Source: CAVOJV01 sp963696325 (GTDB lineage: Bacteria > Pseudomonadota > Gammaproteobacteria > Competibacterales > Competibacteraceae). Taken from it: a stretch of 64,000 bases of DNA. The translations under genes and the position numbers were made by a program. Position 1 is the stretch's first letter; every line of letters begins with the position of its first letter. The stretch is from positions 1-64,000 of the forward strand of contig CAVOJV010000015.1 in NCBI GenBank assembly GCA_963696325.1, written 5' to 3'. Shown here piece by piece: positions 54,942 to 63,932 of the stretch. The notes beneath the pieces are model-generated. The model was not told the DNA's origin. It worked only from the letters and a program-made list of their open reading frames with translations, and searched no databases.

Positions 54942-55841
54942 TTAACGGGTAAAGGGAGAGCCTTGCGGCGAAGCCCCCCACCCCAGCTTGGCCCTCAACA
55001 GTTCAAAGTAATCATGGTTGATTGGGTGGATGAGCCTGAGCTTGGGTGATTTTTTGCGTATCACGATATGGTCTCCGGGCTCGATGGCCAGACTGATCTG
55101 GCCGTCACAGGTCACTTGGGTCTGGGTGGTATTGGAGGCATTGAGAAGAACTTCGATCACGCTGTCGGCGGTCACCACGATAGGGCGGTGGGTCAGGGTA
55201 TGGGGGCAGATGGGCACTATTACCACCGCCTCCAGGGTGGGATGAATGATGGGTCCACCGCCGGACAGGGCATAGGCGGTGGAGCCGGTGGGGGTTGAAA
55301 TGATCAGACCATCGGCCCGATAGGCATTCAGAAACCGGCCGTCAAGAAAGGTATTGACTTCAATCATGCGGGCCACGTCGCGCTTGTGGGCTACCACATC
55401 GTTGAGGGCGTCAGTCTGACTGATGATGCGGCCGTCGCGGACGATTTCGGCATGTAGCAGAGACCGCTCCTCTTCGCGGAATCGCCCGCTAAGCACTTCC
55501 TCAAGGCTAACCGGTATTTCTGCGGGGGAGACGTCGGCGAGAAAGCCCAGGCGACCCAGGTTGACGCCCAGGATGGGTACCTGAAAGTCCACCAGGGAGC
55601 GGGCGGCATTCAGGAGGGTGCCGTCGCCACCCATCGCGATAGCCAGATCACATTCCTGGCCGATGGCGTAACGCGTTGCTACCTCCAGGTCGTTGGAGGG
55701 AATGAATTTGGCCGATGCCTCATCCACCAGGACGCGCAAATTTAGCCGGCGCAGATAATTGGCGATCTGGGCTAGGGTATCCGCCACGCTGGGATCGCCA
55801 AATTTTCCTATCAGGCCGATGGTGTTGAATGTGTAGGGCAT
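54942..55841 (-). CDS. nadK: NAD kinase
   Basis: 299 residues. Makes NADP from NAD. Motifs LAIAMGGDGTLLNAARSL (GGDG), VNLGRLGFLADVSP, and LIISTPTGSTAYALSGGGPI IHP. Length matches E. coli NadK (292). Start MPYTFNTIGLIGKFGDPSVA. It sits divergently from hrcA and upstream of recN, a common order in gammaproteobacteria. Confidence 0.95.
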   Translation of the reverse strand: MPYTFNTIGLIGKFGDPSVADTLAQIANYLRRLNLRVLVDEASAKFIPSNDLEVATRYAIGQECDLAIAMGGDGTLLNAARSLVDFQVPILGVNLGRLGFLADVSPAEIPVSLEEVLSGRFREEERSLLHAEIVRDGRIISQTDALNDVVAHKRDVARMIEVNTFLDGRFLNAYRADGLIISTPTGSTAYALSGGGPIIHPTLEAVVIVPICPHTLTHRPIVVTADSVIEVLLNASNTTQTQVTCDGQISLAIEPGDHIVIRKKSPKLRLIHPINHDYFELLRAKLGWGASPQGSPFTR

Positions 55842-55942
55842 TGTCTCATAGGTTTCTGGTCAGCACATCAAACTTATCACTTCAAGGAACGCCAGCCAAC
55901 CATCCCCTTGACACCTACAGGATGAGTTGCTAGGTTCCATAT

Positions 55943-55969
55943 TTAGCACTCTTATTGATTGAGTGCTAA
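55943..55969 (+). promoter_or_regulatory. CIRCE operator
   Basis: TTAGCACTC, nine bases, GAGTGCTAA: a perfect match to the CIRCE consensus bound by the heat-shock repressor HrcA. It lies 14 bp upstream of the hrcA start, so hrcA-grpE-dnaK-dnaJ is probably autoregulated. Confidence 0.97.
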
Positions 55970-55983
55970 TAGAGGATCCTAAC

Positions 55984-57051
55984 TTGGTTACCATTGCTAA
56001 AAATCCGCCCGCTCATAGTGAACTAAATGACCGTACTCAGCACCTCCTGAAGGTGCTGGTAGAGCGCTATATCCGCGATGGTCAACCCATAGGTTCGCGC
56101 ATTCTGGCCCGCGAGGCTGGCCTGGATTTGAGTCCGGCGACGATTCGCAATGTGATGGCCGATCTCGAGGAATTTGGCTATCTGCGTTCGCCTCACACCT
56201 CTGCGGGGAGGGTGCCTACGGTGCGCGGCTACCGCTTCTTCGTCGATTCTCTGATGCATGTCAAGCCATTGTACAGCGAAGAAGTGGAACGTCTGTGGCG
56301 CCATCTGGACCCTAATCAAAATACCGCTGATCTGCTGCGTTCCGTATCATCCCTGCTGTCGGGGATCACGAATATGGCGGGGTTGGTGATGGTGCCGCGC
56401 CGCGATTACTTCACCCTGCGGCAGGTGGAGTTTCTGCCGCTGTCGGGTAACCGCGTACTGGCCATTCTAGTGGTCAACGGACAGGAAGTGCAGAACCGCA
56501 TCATCCGCACCCAGCGCAATTACACGGCAGTGGAGTTGCAGCAGGCTGCTAATTACCTGAATGCCGAGTTTGCGGGCAAGGACATTCACAAGGTGCGGGA
56601 AGACTTGTTGCAGGACCTGCACCTCGCCCGCGAGACGATGAATAATATGATGCAGGCTGTCATTGAGATCGCCGAAAAAGCCTTCAAGACAGACAGTATC
56701 GAAGAAGAAGATTACGTTCTCGCTGGCCAGACCAACCTCATGGGGTTTGCCGAACTTTCCGATGTTGAGAAATTGCGTGAACTGTTCGATGCCTTTAATC
56801 ATAAGCAGGATATTTTACATTTGCTCGATCAATGCCTGACTGCCCAGGGTGTGCAAATCTTCATCGGCGAGGAGGCGGGTTCCGATGTTCTGGGCATTTG
56901 CAGCATCGTCACCGCCCCCTATTCGGTGGAGGGCAAGATTCTGGGCGTGCTGGGTGTCATCGGTCCTACCCGGATGGCCTATGAACGGGTGATTCCGATT
57001 GTGGATGTCACCGCCAAATTGCTGGCTTCGGCCTTGAATTCCAGGATTTAA
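55984..57051 (+). CDS. hrcA: Heat-inducible transcription repressor HrcA
   Basis: 355 residues. N-terminal winged helix LNDRTQHLLKVLVERYIRDG, GSRILAREAGLDLSPATIRN VMADLEEFGYLRSPHTSAGR VPTVRGYR; the C-terminal domain ends GVIGPTRMAYERVIPIVDVT. Represses chaperone operons by binding CIRCE. TTG at 55984 after GAGG is preferred; an upstream in-frame GTG (55963) lies inside the CIRCE itself. grpE follows 84 bp after the stop. Confidence 0.94.
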   Translation: MVTIAKNPPAHSELNDRTQHLLKVLVERYIRDGQPIGSRILAREAGLDLSPATIRNVMADLEEFGYLRSPHTSAGRVPTVRGYRFFVDSLMHVKPLYSEEVERLWRHLDPNQNTADLLRSVSSLLSGITNMAGLVMVPRRDYFTLRQVEFLPLSGNRVLAILVVNGQEVQNRIIRTQRNYTAVELQQAANYLNAEFAGKDIHKVREDLLQDLHLARETMNNMMQAVIEIAEKAFKTDSIEEEDYVLAGQTNLMGFAELSDVEKLRELFDAFNHKQDILHLLDQCLTAQGVQIFIGEEAGSDVLGICSIVTAPYSVEGKILGVLGVIGPTRMAYERVIPIVDVTAKLLASALNSRI

Positions 57052-57135
57052 GCCCCCATCCCTGACGGTGATGCAGACTAAGCCGCGGTTGCGGTAGTCT
57101 CATGATTTTGCACGATGGTTATCTATGGAGGCACT

Positions 57136-57780
57136 GTGAGTCAGCACAAAGAGAATACCGGTACTACTGCTCAAACCGAGGCGACTGTTGCGACGGAGCA
57201 TGCCGTGTGGCAAGAGGCGGCGGTAGAGCAGGGGGGAGAGGACGTATCCCTGATTGCGCAGGATGCCGTGACGGTTCTGCAGGGCGAACTGGAACAGGCG
57301 CTGGCCAAGGCGGAGGAAAACCGTAACCTTTGCCTGGCCGCCCGGGCCGAAATGGAAAACGTCCGCAAGCGCGGTGAACGGGAGGTGCAAAACGCCCGCA
57401 AGTTCGCCCTCAAGGATTTTATCGACGCTTTGCTGCCGGTCAAAGACAGTCTGGAAATGGGTATTGCATTGGCCAACGACAGCATTGACGTGAATAAGCT
57501 GCGGGAAGGGTCCGAGTTGACCCTTAAGGTCTTCAATACGGCGCTGGAAAAATTCGGCGTGCAGGAATTGAATCCTGTCGGCGCCAAATTCAATCCCGAA
57601 TTACATGAGGCGATGGCCATGCAGCCTTCCGAACAGGCCGAGCCCAATACCGTTCTGCAGGTTGTTCAAAAGGGCTACATGCTCAATGAACGGCTCATCC
57701 GGCCTGCCATGGTGATCGTAGCCCAGGCGGTTAAAAAGACCGAGGCAGGTATTGAAAACCCGCAGTATGACCCCAAGTAA
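57136..57780 (+). CDS. grpE: Nucleotide exchange factor GrpE
   Basis: 214 residues. The acidic N-terminus leads into a long coiled coil (LEQALAKAEENRNLCLAARA EMENVRKRGEREV), then the conserved ALKDFIDALLPVKDSLEMGI and HEAMAMQPSEQAEPNTVLQV VQKGYMLNERLIRPAMVIVA. GTG at 57136 is preferred because GGAGG precedes it by four bases; an ATG at 57115 is in frame but lacks a site. Co-chaperone of DnaK. Confidence 0.95.
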   Translation: MSQHKENTGTTAQTEATVATEHAVWQEAAVEQGGEDVSLIAQDAVTVLQGELEQALAKAEENRNLCLAARAEMENVRKRGEREVQNARKFALKDFIDALLPVKDSLEMGIALANDSIDVNKLREGSELTLKVFNTALEKFGVQELNPVGAKFNPELHEAMAMQPSEQAEPNTVLQVVQKGYMLNERLIRPAMVIVAQAVKKTEAGIENPQYDPK

Positions 57781-57838
57781 ACGCCAAGGCCGCTTAGTAG
57801 CGTAACGTAACTGAACAAGATTTATAGAGAGGATTGCA

Positions 57839-59773
57839 ATGGGCAAAATAATCGGAATCGACCTTGGCACGACTAACTCCTGCGTCGCGATCATGGAGGG
57901 TGGTAAGCCGCGGGTTATCGAAAACAGCGAGGGTGATCGCACGACGCCTTCCGTCGTCGCGCTCGTGGATGGCGATGAGGTACTGGTGGGACAGTCGGCC
58001 AAGCGCCAAGCGGTCACCAACCCTCAGAACACGCTGTTCGCCATCAAACGCCTGATCGGCCGTCGGTTTAATGAAAACGAGGTCCAGAAGGATATCAATC
58101 TGGTGCCCTATAAAATCGTCAAAGCGGACAACGGCGACGCCTGGGTAGAAGCCAGAGGCAAAAAGATGGCTCCGCCGGAGATTTCCGCCCGCGTCCTCCA
58201 GAAGATGAAGAAGACCGCCGAGGATTATCTGGGCGAACCGGTTACCGATGCCGTGATCACCGTGCCGGCCTATTTCAATGATTCCCAGCGCCAAGCCACC
58301 AAAGATGCGGGGCGCATCGCCGGCTTGGAGGTCAAGCGCATCATCAACGAGCCCACTGCCGCGGCGCTGGCCTATGGCATGGACAAACAGCGTGGCGATA
58401 CTAAAATTGCCGTGTATGACCTCGGTGGCGGTACCTTCGATATCTCCATCATCGAGATCGCGGATGTGGATGGCGAGCACCAATTCGAGGTGTTGTCCAC
58501 CAATGGCGATACTTTCCTGGGCGGCGAGGACTTCGACAAGCGGATCATCGATTACCTGGTCGAGCAGTTTCAGAAAGACACCGGTATTAATCTGCAGAAC
58601 GATCCGCTGGCCCTGCAGCGCCTCAAAGAGGCCGCCGAGAAAGCCAAGATCGAGCTGTCCTCCAGCCAGCAGACCGAACTCAACCTGCCCTATATCACGG
58701 CCGATGCCAGCGGCCCGAAGCACCTGAACATTAAGCTGACCAGAGCCAAGCTGGAGTCGTTGGTGGAGGACTTGATCCAGCGCACCATTGGACCCTGCAA
58801 AACCGCTTTGAAGGATGCCAATCTCGGCGTCAACGAAATCAATGATGTGATCCTGGTCGGTGGCCAGACCCGCATGCCCAAAGTGCAGGAGTTGGTCAAG
58901 GGCTTCTTTGGCAAAGAACCGCGCAAGGATGTCAACCCTGATGAGGCTGTGGCTGTTGGCGCCGCTATCCAGGGTGGGGTGCTGGGTGGCCAGGTCAAGG
59001 ATGTACTGTTGCTGGACGTCACCCCATTGTCACTCGGTATCGAAACGCTGGGCGGTGTGATGACCAAACTCATCGAAAAGAACACGACGATTCCCACCAA
59101 AGCGAACCAGGTGTTCTCCACGGCGGATGATAATCAGACCGCGGTCACCGTGCACGTATTACAGGGCGAGCGAGAGGTAGCCTCGGCTAATAAGTCCCTG
59201 GGCCGCTTCGATCTTTCCGACATTCCGCCAGCGCCGCGCGGTGTGCCGCAGGTCGAGGTGACCTTCGACATCGACGCCAACGGTATTCTGCACGTGTCGG
59301 CCAAGGACAAGGCTACCGGCAAGGAGCAGTCCATCGTCATCAAGGCGTCCAGCGGCCTGAAAGACGAAGAGATCGAGCGCATGGTCAAGGATGCCGAGGC
59401 CCATGCAGCGGAGGATCGCAAATTTCACGAACTGGTGGATGCGCGCAACCATGCTGAGAACCTGATCCATGCCACCGAAAAGTCAATAAAGGAACTCGGT
59501 GAGAAGGTGGAAGGTTCCGAGCGGGCCGCGATCGAAGCCGCCATTTCCGACTTGAAGACGGCAGTGAAGAGTGATAACAAGGCTGCTATCACCACCAAGA
59601 CCGAGGCTTTAGCCGATCTGTCCGGCAAACTGGCTCAGCGGGTGTACGCTCAGGCGGGTGGCCAGGGAGGTGGCAATCCCGATCATCCTGGTCAGGGCGG
59701 CGCGGGCAGTCACCAGAAACCTACCGAGGAAGGTGTCGTGGATGCCGAGTTTGAAGAAGTAAAGGATAAATGA
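57839..59773 (+). CDS. dnaK: Chaperone DnaK (Hsp70)
   Basis: 644 residues. ATPase domain: GKIIGIDLGTTNSCVAIMEG, TVPAYFNDSQRQATKDAGRI, VYDLGGGTFDISIIEI and ILVGGQTRMP-type VILVGGQTRMPKVQELV. The substrate-binding domain begins LLLDVTPLSLGIETLGGVMT; the lid ends EEGVVDAEFEEVKDK. 58 bp after grpE with AGAGAGG upstream. Intact. Confidence 0.98.
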   Translation: MGKIIGIDLGTTNSCVAIMEGGKPRVIENSEGDRTTPSVVALVDGDEVLVGQSAKRQAVTNPQNTLFAIKRLIGRRFNENEVQKDINLVPYKIVKADNGDAWVEARGKKMAPPEISARVLQKMKKTAEDYLGEPVTDAVITVPAYFNDSQRQATKDAGRIAGLEVKRIINEPTAAALAYGMDKQRGDTKIAVYDLGGGTFDISIIEIADVDGEHQFEVLSTNGDTFLGGEDFDKRIIDYLVEQFQKDTGINLQNDPLALQRLKEAAEKAKIELSSSQQTELNLPYITADASGPKHLNIKLTRAKLESLVEDLIQRTIGPCKTALKDANLGVNEINDVILVGGQTRMPKVQELVKGFFGKEPRKDVNPDEAVAVGAAIQGGVLGGQVKDVLLLDVTPLSLGIETLGGVMTKLIEKNTTIPTKANQVFSTADDNQTAVTVHVLQGEREVASANKSLGRFDLSDIPPAPRGVPQVEVTFDIDANGILHVSAKDKATGKEQSIVIKASSGLKDEEIERMVKDAEAHAAEDRKFHELVDARNHAENLIHATEKSIKELGEKVEGSERAAIEAAISDLKTAVKSDNKAAITTKTEALADLSGKLAQRVYAQAGGQGGGNPDHPGQGGAGSHQKPTEEGVVDAEFEEVKDK

Positions 59774-59874
59774 AACCTATGTCGTGAGCCACGGGGGTGG
59801 GATTGGTTCGCCAGTCCCAGACCTGTGGCTTTGTGGTGCCCGGTGGGCGCATTTCCAACCCGCAAGATCGGAAG

Positions 59875-61014
59875 ATGGCAAAACGCGATTACTACGAAGT
59901 CATGGGTGTTGCCCGCAACGCGAGTGAGGCGGAGATCAAGAAGGCCTATCGGCGCTTGGCCATGAAGTACCATCCCGACCGCAATCCTGGTGATGAGGTT
60001 GCCGAAGAGCATTTCAAGGAAGCCAAGTTGGCTTACGAGATCCTTAGCGATCCTCAGAAGCGCACTGCCTATGACCAGTTCGGTCATGCTGGCGTGGAGG
60101 CGTCGGCGGGCGGTGGGCCAGGCGGCTTTGGAGGCGGGGCTAACTTCAGCGATATCTTCGGTGATGTATTCGGCGATATCTTCAGCGGTATGCGTGGCGG
60201 TCGCGGTGCCAATCAGTCTTACCGTGGCTCCGATCTGCGCTATACCCTGGAACTCACGCTGGAAGAGGCGGCTTTCGGCACCACCGCCAAGATTCGCGTT
60301 CCCACGCTGGTGACATGTAACGCCTGCGGTGGGAGTGGCGCCAAGGCGGGTACCAAGCCAGCCACCTGTCCTACCTGCAATGGTGTCGGTCAGGTACGCA
60401 TGCAGCAGGGGTTTTTCTCCATTCAGCAAACCTGTCCGCGCTGCAGTGGGCGCGGTACTATCATCCCCGATCCTTGTTCCCCGTGCCATGGCAGCGGCCG
60501 CGTCGAGGAGCAAAAAACCCTCTCGGTCAAGGTGCCCGCCGGGGTGGACAGCGGTGATCGGATTCGCCTGTCGGGGGAGGGGGAAGCCGGAGAAAGCGGT
60601 GGGCCGTCGGGCGATCTGTATGTGCAGATTCAGGTTAAGCCGCATCCCATCTTTACTCGGGAAGACAATAATCTGTACTGTCAGGTCCCGATCAGCTTTG
60701 CCACGGCGGCGCTGGGTGGCGAGCTGGAGGTGCCTACCCTGGATGGCCGGGTCAGCCTCAAGATTCCCGCCGAAACCCAGACGGGCAAGCTATTTCGTGT
60801 TCGTGGTAAGGGCGTGAAACCGGTACGCGGTGGCGTTGTTGGCGATCTGCTGTGCCGGGTAGGGGTGGAGACGCCGGTCAATCTAACCAAGGAACAAAGG
60901 GAACTGCTGCAAAAGCTTGCCGAGACCATGGAGGAAGGCGGGCAACGCCACGCTCCTCAGGAGCGCGGTTGGCTGGATGGGGTGAAGAAGTTCTTTGAGG
61001 ATATGAAGTTCTGA
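59875..61014 (+). CDS. dnaJ: Chaperone DnaJ (Hsp40)
   Basis: 379 residues, class A J-protein: J domain with HPD (MKYHPDRNPGD), a Gly/Phe region (GGGPGGFGGGANF), four CXXCXGXG zinc motifs (CNACGGSG, CPTCNGVG, CPRCSGRG, CSPCHGSG) and C-terminal peptide-binding domains. Stimulates DnaK ATPase. The frame is open 26 codons upstream, but the ATG at 59875 gives the family start MAKRDYYEVMGV. Last gene of the heat-shock operon. Confidence 0.97.
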   Translation: MAKRDYYEVMGVARNASEAEIKKAYRRLAMKYHPDRNPGDEVAEEHFKEAKLAYEILSDPQKRTAYDQFGHAGVEASAGGGPGGFGGGANFSDIFGDVFGDIFSGMRGGRGANQSYRGSDLRYTLELTLEEAAFGTTAKIRVPTLVTCNACGGSGAKAGTKPATCPTCNGVGQVRMQQGFFSIQQTCPRCSGRGTIIPDPCSPCHGSGRVEEQKTLSVKVPAGVDSGDRIRLSGEGEAGESGGPSGDLYVQIQVKPHPIFTREDNNLYCQVPISFATAALGGELEVPTLDGRVSLKIPAETQTGKLFRVRGKGVKPVRGGVVGDLLCRVGVETPVNLTKEQRELLQKLAETMEEGGQRHAPQERGWLDGVKKFFEDMKF

Positions 61015-61070
61015 GCTAAGCAGTTTCTCTCCTTTTATCTACCTTCATTTCCTATTAACATTTCATTAAC

Positions 61071-61136
61071 TTAGCGCTATTATACCTTTAGCTAGGTAGC
61101 GCTAAGTTGCTCTCCATAGCACACCTTTATAGCGCT
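61071..61136 (+). repeat. Dyad and repeats between dnaJ and integrase
   Basis: TTAGCGCTA (61071-61079) and TAGCGCTAA (61097-61105) form a perfect inverted pair with a 17-bp gap; a third TAGCGCT lies at 61130-61136. The sequence ACCTTTA precedes two of them (61085 and 61123). GCATTCC (61143) and GGAATGC (61166) form another pair across the integrase start. Possible attachment or regulatory site. Confidence 0.5.
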
Positions 61137-61168
61137 GGCCTAGCATTCCCATAAAACAGGTGCTAGGA

Positions 61169-62346
61169 ATGCCTAAAAAACTCCCGTTTACCAAGACAGC
61201 GCTGGACGCGCTGCTTGCGTCTGAAAAGCGCTACTTCGTCTATGACACCAAGGTTCCCGGCCTTGGGGCCTTTGCAGATAACCCCCGGCGGAACCAAAAC
61301 CTTCTACGTTTACAAGTGGGTGGCCGGCAAGCGAGAGCGGTTCAAGCTGGGCCGCTTTCCGGCAGTGACGCCAGAGATTGCCAGACGGCAAGCCACGACT
61401 ATCAATGGACAGCTTGCGCAAGGCGTTAACCCAAAAAAGCAAAGCCAGGATCGGGAGCGAAACGCTATCGCCCTGGCGACGGTATTTAACGACTACACAG
61501 CAGTTCGGACTATCAAGCCGTCAACGCTGCGCTGTTATGCGGACGCCTTGCGGCTTTACCTGGCGGATTGGCGGGACCGTCCATTGCTGAGTATCACCCA
61601 CGAGCAGGTATTGGCCCACCACGCGCGGCTGACTGAGCGGCACGGTCAGCCAAGGCTAATTTGGCGATGCGGCTATTATCCGCACTGTTCAATTTTGCCG
61701 CCGGCCAATACCTGGACACGGACGGCAACCCGCTATTTACCACCAACCCAGTCAAGCGGCTCTCTCAGGTGCGCGGCTGGGCCAGGGTGGAACGGCGTAT
61801 GACGGTTATCAAGCCGACCCAGCTTAAGCGCTGGTGGAATGCCGTTCAGACATTGGACGGAACCGCACGGGACTACCTAACCCTGCTCCTGTTAACCGGC
61901 TTGCGCCGCGAAGAAGCGGCAAAGCTGCAATGGCGAGACATCGACTTCGACGAGCGCACCCTGTCCGTTCAGGACACCAAGAACCGCCAAGCCCATGTGT
62001 TACCGCTATCCAATTATCTCGCCGACATGCTCACCACTCGCTATGCCTACCACGGCGGCGGCACCTACGTGTTTCCCGGCAGAAACAGAACGGATAGCCG
62101 CATGGCTTCGCCACAGCACTTTGTTCAGCGAGTGGTTGAGCTGACGGGTATCCAGTTCAGTGCGCATGACTTGCGCCGAACGTTATCACCATTGCCGAAA
62201 GTCTGGATATTCCGGCCTTTGCCTTGCGGCGTCTTATCGATCACAAGGGTGCCGACGTTACCGCTGGGTACATCGTCATGGACACCGAGAGACTGCGAGA
62301 GCCAATGCAGAGGATCACCGACTATGTGCTGAAGGCGGTGGAATAG
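61169..62346 (+). pseudogene. Tyrosine integrase of second element, frameshifted
   Basis: The DUF4102-type N-terminus MPKKLPFTKTALDALLASEK RYFVYD shifts near 61270 to TPGGTKTFYVYKWVAGKRER FKLGRFPAVTPEIARRQA, then near 61655 to LLSALFNFAAGQYLDT. The catalytic domain has LLTGLRREEAAKLQWRDIDF (Arg I) and HDLRRT (His-x-x-Arg); a third shift near 62180 leads to LDIPAFALRRLIDHKGADVT AGYI (His and Tyr). Stop at 62344-62346. P4/CP4-type integrase, about 390 residues when joined. Confidence 0.82.
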
Positions 62347-62348
62347 CC

Positions 62349-62933
62349 GTGCCATTTGATACCGAACGGCTTAAAGAAGCCGGCATGACGGAAGGCGAGG
62401 TACACATGTCCCGGTTTGTTAGCGCTATCGAGAAAGGCGAGCAACCACCAGCCGAAACCATGAAGTTTTTCCAGAGTGGCTTTAACGAAGTGTTGAGCGG
62501 CACCCCTGCAAAGAAGGCGCTGAAGCTGGAAAAGTCACGTGGACGGAAAGGAGTGAGCAAAAAAGTAGGGGAATTAGCCAGGCAAGTTCGCATTACCAAG
62601 GGTGTGCTAATGCTTCGACGCAGGGGATTGAGCCTGGAAAAATCCTTCGAGCTGGTATCTGCCGCTACCGACCTGTCTTACAAAACCCTGGAGCGCTATT
62701 ACAAAAAGTGCAAACGCCATGCGGAAGCTAATTTGTGGCTCGATGAGGTTACAGAGTTGCTCGATGAGTTCAGGCCGCATATCCCTCAATGGCTTTGGGA
62801 CCAGCTTGAGCACGTACCCGCGGATATTCACATAGGCGCGGCACGCATTTGGAAGGCTAATCCTAGCCTATCTGCCGAACAGGCTTTTGCCGAATATCTG
62901 GACAACAATCAAAAATTAATTGTTGGGGGCTGA
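62349..62933 (+). CDS. Hypothetical protein of second integrative element
   Basis: 194 residues, GTG start at 62349, two bases after the integrase stop. No domain recognised. Features: acidic start, basic middle (KALKLEKSRGRKGVSKKVGE), a helical segment with LSLEKSFELVSAATDLSYKT LERYYKK that looks HTH-like, and an acidic C-terminal part. Its place directly after the integrase suggests a role in element control. Confidence 0.55.
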   Translation: MPFDTERLKEAGMTEGEVHMSRFVSAIEKGEQPPAETMKFFQSGFNEVLSGTPAKKALKLEKSRGRKGVSKKVGELARQVRITKGVLMLRRRGLSLEKSFELVSAATDLSYKTLERYYKKCKRHAEANLWLDEVTELLDEFRPHIPQWLWDQLEHVPADIHIGAARIWKANPSLSAEQAFAEYLDNNQKLIVGG

Positions 62934-62994
62934 CTTCGCAGTTCGTTACTTCAAAATCGATACCGTTAACCAAACCTGATTGAGGTTATAAGGC

Positions 62995-63198
62995 ATGAAA
63001 CAACCACTCGCTACCCAAACCCGGCTGTTAACTCCTGAAGAAGTATCGCAGGAGCTTTGCATTGGCGTCACCACGTTAACCAACTGGCGTACTACCGGCA
63101 GGAACAATCTGCCGTACATTCGCATTGGCAAATTTCCACGATACCGGAGGGAGGACATCGACGAGTTCAAGGCTCGCCACCTAAAGAAATGGCAGTAA
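62995..63198 (+). CDS. AlpA/MerR-type HTH excisionase-like protein
   Basis: 67 residues. RLLTPEEVSQELCIGVTTLT NWRTTGRNNLPYIRIGKFPR YRREDIDEF is a compact helix_turn_helix_17 (excisionase/AlpA-type) domain covering the whole protein. Probably the excisionase or regulator of the second element. ATG start at 62995 after GAGGTTATAAGGC. Confidence 0.75.
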   Translation: MKQPLATQTRLLTPEEVSQELCIGVTTLTNWRTTGRNNLPYIRIGKFPRYRREDIDEFKARHLKKWQ

Positions 63199-63257
63199 TC
63201 CAAGTTACGAAACAGCGCATGGCCATAGTGGCAAAAGCGCATTAAGAGAATACAGAA

Positions 63258-63857
63258 ATGAGCTTACATTTATCTGAGACCAAAAGTTACGAATTACCCC
63301 CGGCGGGAACTCATCCGGCACGCTGCATTAGCGTTATCGACATTGGCACGCAAAAGACTGCCTATGGCGAGAAAGGCCAAGTTTGGCTTGCTTGGGAATT
63401 GCTTAACGAGCTGCGTAGTGACGGCGCACCGCACGTTATTGGTAAGCGGTTCACGGCGTCGCTGAACAAAAAGGCCGGCCTGCGAGCCGCCCTTGATTCC
63501 TGGCGTGGAAGGCCGCTAAGCCAGGAAGAGCTCAAGGGATTTGACCTGAAGAATGTGCTGGGAAAGCCATGTCTGGTGTCTGTCACCCGCGAAGAAAAAG
63601 ACGACGGTAAGGAAATTGCCGTTATATCCAGCGTGGTTCAGGCGCCTAAAGGAATGGCTATTCCACCCGCCACTACAGAATTGATTGGGTTTGAAATTGA
63701 CTCTGACAATGAGACGGTTTTGGAAAAGGTGCCGGAGTTTTTGCAGAAGCTGGTGAAGGAAAGCCAAGAATGGACTGATAGAGGAAAACCGCCAGAGCCG
63801 ACCGCTACGGACAGGGTAGCGAGGACTCTGACGGCGAGACTTTACAGACGACTTTAA
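63258..63857 (+). CDS. Hypothetical phage-type protein
   Basis: 199 residues. It begins LSETKSYELPPAGTHPARCI SVIDIGTQKTAYGEKGQVWL AWELL, then IGKRFTASLNKKAGLRAALD SWRGRPLS. This layout (E-x-PPAG-H-AR, then a beta-barrel core) is like phage single-stranded-DNA-binding or DUF669-type proteins, a resemblance I cannot confirm. The last residues may be frameshifted, since another frame continues past the stop. Confidence 0.55.
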   Translation: MSLHLSETKSYELPPAGTHPARCISVIDIGTQKTAYGEKGQVWLAWELLNELRSDGAPHVIGKRFTASLNKKAGLRAALDSWRGRPLSQEELKGFDLKNVLGKPCLVSVTREEKDDGKEIAVISSVVQAPKGMAIPPATTELIGFEIDSDNETVLEKVPEFLQKLVKESQEWTDRGKPPEPTATDRVARTLTARLYRRL

Positions 63858-63888
63858 CGACAATATTCCCTTCTAATCAACCGAGGCC

Positions 63889-63918
63889 AGGCGCCGCTTG
63901 GTGGAACTAGCGGCGCCT
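63889..63918 (+). terminator. Perfect 10-bp hairpin
   Basis: AGGCGCCGCT, 10-base loop, AGCGGCGCCT, followed by AAAAGG. Strong stem but no T run, so it could be a weak terminator or a site in the messenger RNA ahead of the next gene. Confidence 0.55.
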
Positions 63919-63932
63919 AAAAGGACAATTCC

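Noticed and set aside
55963..55983. GTG at 55963 as the hrcA start
   Set aside because: It lies within the CIRCE operator and lacks a ribosome binding site; TTG 55984 has GAGG upstream and gives the family length.
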